This document shows positions 55,342 to 58,931 of a stretch of 58,931 bases of DNA, piece by piece. The stretch is from Acidobacteriota bacterium (GTDB taxonomy: Bacteria; Acidobacteriota; Blastocatellia; Pyrinomonadales; Pyrinomonadaceae), in assembly GCA_029557535.1 (NCBI GenBank), contig JAKQII010000378.1, positions 1 through 58,931 of the forward strand. The letters run 5' to 3'. Under the pieces are notes generated by a model that searched no databases, was not told where the DNA came from, and saw only the letters and a list, made by a program, of their open reading frames with translations. The position numbers and the translations under genes were made by a program. Positions within the stretch are counted from its first letter, which is position 1. The number at the start of each line of letters is the position of its first letter.

Positions 55342-55377
55342 TTGACCGTGGAAAAAACGGGTGTAGGATGATTACAC
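55342..55377 (+). promoter_or_regulatory. Promoter of structured RNA copy A, with inverted repeat over the -10
   Basis: TTGACC (55342-55347) and TAGGAT (55364-55369) with a 16-nt spacer, preceded by an AT-rich segment like an UP element. GTGTA (55361-55365) and TACAC (55373-55377) flank the -10 as an inverted repeat, a possible operator. Predicted start of transcription is near 55376. Confidence 0.7.
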
Positions 55378-55890
55378 AGTCAAGATTGCTTACGGGCATC
55401 ATGACCGGTCCAGGGAGAGGCGAGCGGAGCGGCGACGTTCCGGTTCGAGAGCGGAAGTCAACGGAGACGGAAGCTATTACGCCTTGGATCGAAGCCGAAA
55501 GGCTTGGCTCGCGGAACGGCTGCAAAGCGGTTCCAGGCCGCCCGGATAAAAACGGGATGGCACTTGCCGGCAAGGAACCACCGGTGGGGAGCGAAAGTCG
55601 TCTACAGGCGAAAGCAGGTAGGCCTCGTTGCCGGGAACGTAACCGGCGGTGGAGGAAAGCCACCAGAAAAAAAACCTATTGGCACACCTGACCGAAAGGA
55701 AAGGGCGGGAAGCGAAAGCGGAACGCGGGTGCTGACCGGACGCGACGAGCCGTCGGACGCGGTCGGAATACAAAAATCGGCAGCCGGTAGGGTGTACATC
55801 TGAAAGCTGCCAACCTTAAGCGAAAGACTTCGGTTGGAAACTTAAGGACAAAATTAGGGGTCGTGGCGAGCAATCGTTACGGCCCCTGAT
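55376..55890 (+). ncRNA. Structured noncoding RNA, copy A (about 515 nt, GNRA-rich)
   Basis: No reading frame here has coding character, but hairpins fill the whole region. Examples: GAC/GTC plus TTCCG/CGGAA (55434-55459); AAGCC-GAAA-GGCTT (55492-55505); GGAAC/GTTCC enclosing GCT-GCAA-AGC (55513-55534); CCCG/CGGG (55541-55556); CTAC/GTAG with tandem G-A mismatches and a GAAA loop (55602-55621); GCCGG/CCGGC (55630-55647); GGTGG/CCACC (55648-55664); CCTTAAG/CTTAAGG (55814-55847). Several GAAA or GCAA tetraloops suggest tertiary contacts as in large ribozyme-like RNAs. I could not match it to RNase P RNA, tmRNA, 6S RNA, SRP RNA or a group II intron domain V. Copy B starts at the right edge of the window. 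Confidence 0.75.
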
Positions 55891-55895
55891 TTCGT
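55856..55895 (+). terminator. Terminal stem of structured RNA copy A
   Basis: AGGGGTCGT (55856-55864) pairs with ACGGCCCCT (55879-55887) over 9 bp with one G-U pair. A short GATTTCGTTT tail follows, so this is probably the end of the RNA and its terminator. Confidence 0.65.
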
Positions 55896-55900
55896 TTGGG

Positions 55901-55990
55901 ATCGGGGATTGCGGAATTCGGACTTGGATTCAAGATTCAAGATTCAAAAGGCGGTCCGTCTTGAATTTTGAACCTCGAATTTAGATTCCG
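55901..55990. repeat. Heptad-unit intergenic hairpin (copy 5, RNA gene-permease)
   Basis: Left arm contains GATTCAA and AAGATTCAAGATTC units; right arm has TTGAATTTTGAA and CGAATTTAGATTCC. The two can pair over about 25 bp. It lies between the convergent RNA gene and permease gene and ends just before the permease stop codon region. Confidence 0.65.
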
Positions 55991-55993
55991 GGT

Positions 55994-57262
55994 CTACTCG
56001 TATCGCAGCGCCTCGATCGGATCGAGCCGAGCCGCCTTCCAAGCGGGCCAGATCCCAAAAGCGAGCCCGAGCCCGACCGACACCACAAAGCCGGCAATCG
56101 GCGCCCAGACCGGGATGTAAGTCGGGAGGATCATCCGGATCAGAAACGAAAGGCCAACGCCGATAACGATTCCGATTATTCCGCCGCTTCCGGTCAGAGT
56201 GGCAGCTTCGATCAGAAACTGAATCACGATATCCGAACGCTTCGCTCCGACCGCCTTTCGAACACCTATTTCGCGAGTCCGCTCGGTCACCGAAACCAGC
56301 ATTATGTTCATCACGCCGATGCCGCCGATCAGCAATCCAACGCTCGAAATCGCGACCATTAGCAGAAAGATCCCGCTCGTGATCGCGCCGAACTGCTCGA
56401 TTATTTGATCCGACGTCTGAAGTCCAAAGTTGTCGGGTTTGTCAGACGGCACATTTCGATTTCGGCGGAGTATGTTGCGGACCTCTTCGAGGGCTTCGTT
56501 CATCTGCCCCTGCTTGGCGGAGATCATAATGAAACAGTCCTCGTTGCCCGGGTATTGCTGTTTGATCGTCTTGAAGGGAATGTAAACCGCCTTGTTCTCA
56601 TTGTTCGGATCGTCCGAGCTGACGAGAAAGAGCTCGCGTTCCTTAAGAATGCCGATCACGCGATAGTTTCGTCCTTCGATCTGGATGTTTTGATCGATCG
56701 CATTCTGATAGGGGAACAGCGTGTTCGCGACGTCGATACCGATAACCGCGACCCGCGCGCGACGCAATTCCTCTTCGGGCGTGAAATACCGGCCTTCTTG
56801 CAGCTCCGAAACACCCATCCGGAAATAGTCGCCGGAAGCGCCGGTCACGGCGGCGTTCGTCATTTCGATCTCCCGGTTTCGGATGTTGACGCGTTCCGCG
56901 AACGGACCGACGGTAAAATCGACGGGCGACATGAACGGCGAAACTAGTTCGCAGGCCAAACATTCGGCGCGGATCGAATCTGCGTCCTCTTCGCGAAGCG
57001 GTTTTCGCGTCCGTTCTTCCATCGACGGGTTGATGTTGAATCCCGGGTCAAACTTGAACGCGTAGATCGTGTTCGTTCCAAACGACTCGATCTCTTTCGC
57101 AACCCGTGCGTCAATTCCGGAAACGAACGCGGCGATCACAATGACCGTCACCGTTCCGATCACGACCCCGAGCATTGTCAAGAACGATCGCAGTTTGTTC
57201 TGTCGCACCGTGTCGAGCGCGATCATGAGATTCTCGGTCAATCCGGAGCTGTGAAACGGCAT
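55994..57262 (-). CDS. MacB/FtsX-type ABC transporter permease (second of pair)
   Basis: About 422 residues from the ATG at 57262; the longer reading would overlap the upstream gene deeply. It starts 5 nt after that gene's stop. Plan: one N-terminal membrane helix (LRSFLTMLGVVIGTVTVIVIAAF), a MacB-like periplasmic domain (about 75-300), then an FtsX domain with three helices and the motif VSVTERTREIGVRKAVGAKRSDI. The family works with an ABC ATPase to move peptides or lipoproteins or to drive an outer-membrane partner. No ATPase gene is within the window. Confidence 0.85.
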   Translation of the reverse strand: MPFHSSGLTENLMIALDTVRQNKLRSFLTMLGVVIGTVTVIVIAAFVSGIDARVAKEIESFGTNTIYAFKFDPGFNINPSMEERTRKPLREEDADSIRAECLACELVSPFMSPVDFTVGPFAERVNIRNREIEMTNAAVTGASGDYFRMGVSELQEGRYFTPEEELRRARVAVIGIDVANTLFPYQNAIDQNIQIEGRNYRVIGILKERELFLVSSDDPNNENKAVYIPFKTIKQQYPGNEDCFIMISAKQGQMNEALEEVRNILRRNRNVPSDKPDNFGLQTSDQIIEQFGAITSGIFLLMVAISSVGLLIGGIGVMNIMLVSVTERTREIGVRKAVGAKRSDIVIQFLIEAATLTGSGGIIGIVIGVGLSFLIRMILPTYIPVWAPIAGFVVSVGLGLAFGIWPAWKAARLDPIEALRYE

Positions 57263-57267
57263 GTTAC

Positions 57268-58494
57268 CTATTCCGAGCGCAAGGCGTCGATCGGATTCAG
57301 TCCCGCCGCTCGCCACGCGGGATAAACCCCTGATACCAAACCGACTCCGCTCGAGACGACGAGCGCAATCGTCACCCAAAGAAAGGGCAACGAAGTCGGA
57401 ATCGAGAACAAAAGATCGACCGATTTTGCGATCGTGTACGCGACGCCAACTCCGATCGATCCGCCGATCAGCGCAAGCATCGTTGATTCGCAGAGAAACT
57501 GTCTCAGGATGTCGCTGCGGCGTGCCCCGATGCTCTTCCGGATCCCGATCTCCTTCGTTCGTTCGGTGACGCTCACCAACATGATGTTCATGATCACGAT
57601 GCCGCCGACAACGAGCGAGATCGACGTCACTCCGATCGCCGCGATCTGAACTGTCCCGAATATCTTGTCGCGGAGTTCGTTGATCGCGCTCGGCGTAACG
57701 ATGCCGAAATTGTCAGCATCTCCCGGCCCCAGTTTCCGCCTTACTCTCATCAACGTTCTCGCTTCGTCGATCGCGGCCGCATATGACGCGGAATTCACCG
57801 ATGTGACGCTGATCGATATGGACCGTCTTGAACCGTAGATCGAGAGAAACGTCGATAGCGGGATCGCGGCGTACATGTCGCGGGTCTGGCCGAACGCCGA
57901 TCCCAGTGGTTTGCCGACTCCGATAACCTGAAACGGCCGGCCGTCGATCTTGATCGTCTGTCCGACGGCCGAACCTCTTGGAAACAGCTTTTCGGATGTT
58001 TCGGGCCCGATGAAGCAGACGTATTTGCGATTCTGCTCCTCGATATTTACGAAGTAGCGACCTTCAGCCGAGTCGATCTTCTCGATGTCTGCGATGTTCG
58101 GTGTGGTCGCGTTGACCCGAACATTGCGGAGCGTCGTGTCCTCGAACTTAAGCTCCGAGACGGTGCCTGACTTTCCGCCGGCGTCCCTGATCTCGCCGCC
58201 GGCCGCAGCGAGAGCGTCGAGGTCTTCGACGGTGACGTCTCGATTACGGCGTCGGGCGGAATTCAGGGCCTCGACGCTTGAGTAGTCTTCAATCGAAAAA
58301 CGCTGGACGCTGAATGCGTTCGTTCCGATGTTCGCGATCTTTTCGTCGACATAGGAATTGAATCCTTCTATCAAGGCAACGACGACGATGACCGTCGCGA
58401 CGCCGAAAATGACGCCGAGCAGTGTCAGGAACGAACGGAGCTTGTGCGCCAGGATCGCGCCGACTGCCAATTTTAGTGCTTCCGTGAATTTCAC
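57268..58494 (-). CDS. MacB/FtsX-type ABC transporter permease (first of pair)
   Basis: A 408-residue permease with the same plan: N-terminal helix (LRSFLTLLGVIFGVATVIVVVAL), MacB-like periplasmic domain (about 50-275), FtsX helices and VSVTERTKEIGIRKSIGARRSDI, then the SLPFLWVTIALVVSSGVGLVSGVYPA end. It is a paralogue of the next gene and probably forms a heterodimer with it. The two genes lie between the two copies of the structured RNA gene. The ATPase partner must be elsewhere. Confidence 0.87.
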   Translation of the reverse strand: MKFTEALKLAVGAILAHKLRSFLTLLGVIFGVATVIVVVALIEGFNSYVDEKIANIGTNAFSVQRFSIEDYSSVEALNSARRRNRDVTVEDLDALAAAGGEIRDAGGKSGTVSELKFEDTTLRNVRVNATTPNIADIEKIDSAEGRYFVNIEEQNRKYVCFIGPETSEKLFPRGSAVGQTIKIDGRPFQVIGVGKPLGSAFGQTRDMYAAIPLSTFLSIYGSRRSISISVTSVNSASYAAAIDEARTLMRVRRKLGPGDADNFGIVTPSAINELRDKIFGTVQIAAIGVTSISLVVGGIVIMNIMLVSVTERTKEIGIRKSIGARRSDILRQFLCESTMLALIGGSIGVGVAYTIAKSVDLLFSIPTSLPFLWVTIALVVSSGVGLVSGVYPAWRAAGLNPIDALRSE

Positions 58495-58661
58495 TTTTGA
58501 AACCAGTTCTCAAGCTGATACGGGACAAATTTCGATAGGTTGCAAGCGGCGTGCAATGTGACAAACGCGATTTCGGAATCGTTAGTAGAAATCCGGCGAG
58601 ATTTCACCAATATCGAGAATGGATTCCGCTTCTTTGAGTTCCGCGAACGACTTTTCTGGGT

Positions 58662-58793
58662 TGTGGAAAAAAAGATATTCACAGGACAGGGCATCGCCGT
58701 TTTACTCATACTGCAGGAGCGGTCTGAGCAACGATAAGGTACGCGGATTTTTTCCACATGTTTTTCCACAAGCTCGCGGGAAAGTTATCCACA
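58662..58793 (+). promoter_or_regulatory. DnaA-box-like array upstream of structured RNA copy B
   Basis: TTTTCCACA (58750-58758), TTTTCCACA (58762-58770) and TTATCCACA (58785-58793) are each exactly 3,504 bp from the corresponding box of copy A. A reverse box (TGTGGAAAA, 58662-58670) and a weak TATTCACAG near 58677 lie further upstream. Between the boxes the sequences of the two copies differ. Confidence 0.75.
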
Positions 58794-58845
58794 GGTCCCG
58801 AGCATTTTGGATCAAGAACACATCAAAACCTAAAGTATTTTCTAC

Positions 58846-58881
58846 TTGACCTTGGAAAAAACGGGTGTAGGATGATTACAC
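58846..58881 (+). promoter_or_regulatory. Promoter of structured RNA copy B
   Basis: TTGACC (58846-58851) and TAGGAT (58868-58873), with the same 16-nt spacer and the same GTGTA/TACAC inverted repeat as copy A. The only difference from copy A in the shared 108 bp is one base at 58852. Confidence 0.7.
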
Positions 58882-58931
58882 AGTCAAGATTGCTTACGGG
58901 CATCATGACCGGTCCAGGGAGAGGCGAGCGG
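58880..58931 (+). ncRNA. Structured noncoding RNA, copy B (5' part only)
   Basis: The first 52 or so bases of a second copy, identical to copy A, cut by the right edge of the window. The shared block runs from 58824 to 58931 and corresponds to 55320-55427. Confidence 0.65.

Noticed and set aside
55182-55691. 169-residue open frame through the structured RNA
   Set aside because: It begins upstream of the promoter, crosses the DnaA boxes and gives a Gly/Arg/Glu mixture with no domain; hairpins explain the sequence better.
55376-55890. RNase P RNA, tmRNA or group II intron
   Set aside because: The GAGGAAAG block near 55652 recalls RNase P, but the other conserved regions are missing; no tRNA-like ends of tmRNA; no GUGYG start or domain V of a group II intron.

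Overview
The window (about 59 kb, GC-rich) looks like a chromosomal segment of an Acidobacteriota-type bacterium, possibly a Blastocatellia/Pyrinomonadaceae relative. This is inferred from gene style (FecR/DUF6600 protein, large exported BNR-repeat protein, exported S41 and M14 peptidases, strong C/G bias at third codon positions). No rRNA or taxonomic marker search was possible.

Layout. (1) 1-11 kb: metabolic and housekeeping genes: a MoxR/Mg-chelatase-like AAA ATPase, a FecR/DUF6600 exported protein, NAD-type isocitrate dehydrogenase, a ThiO-like glycine oxidase, a TlpA-like thioredoxin, a methyltransferase, GDPD and a cystathionine beta-synthase. (2) 11-18.3 kb: a signalling/envelope block: a membrane-anchored SUMF1/FGE-fold protein with Thr-Pro motifs, a DUF4384 protein, three tandem FHA-TM-transglycosylase-like proteins (one with a catalytic Glu, two without) and a YkgJ cysteine-cluster protein. 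(3) 18.4-42.9 kb: a nearly complete type VI secretion locus on the + strand in the order tssK, tssL, tssM, tagJ, tssA, tssB, tssC, hcp, tssE, cargo pair, tssF, tssG, tssH, muramidase-like gene, vgrG, zinc-metalloprotease-like cargo, lipoprotein, PAAR. No tssJ is recognisable and TssL has no peptidoglycan-binding domain, so the FHA-transglycosylase block just upstream may supply the cell-wall functions. (4) 43-54 kb: fumarase C, an S41 protease, two exported proteins that look like lysozyme inhibitors (PliG-like and PliI-like), two exported cystatin-like proteins, an M14 carboxypeptidase and a 1,013-residue BNR-repeat protein. (5) 54-58.9 kb: rplU-rpmA with a clear promoter and terminator, then a roughly 515-nt GNRA-rich structured RNA gene, two MacB/FtsX-type permeases on the - strand, and the start of a second copy of the RNA gene at the window edge.

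The most striking signal is the RNA gene. The two copies share 107 of 108 visible bases from the promoter into the RNA. Upstream of that the sequence diverges, yet three DnaA-box-like 9-mers sit at exactly the same distances from the promoter in both copies. A second recurring signal is a family of intergenic hairpins made of degenerate 7-nt units, found at five places, three of which abut the start codon of the next gene. A third is the concentration of cell-wall hydrolases, candidate secreted hydrolases and hydrolase inhibitors around the secretion locus.
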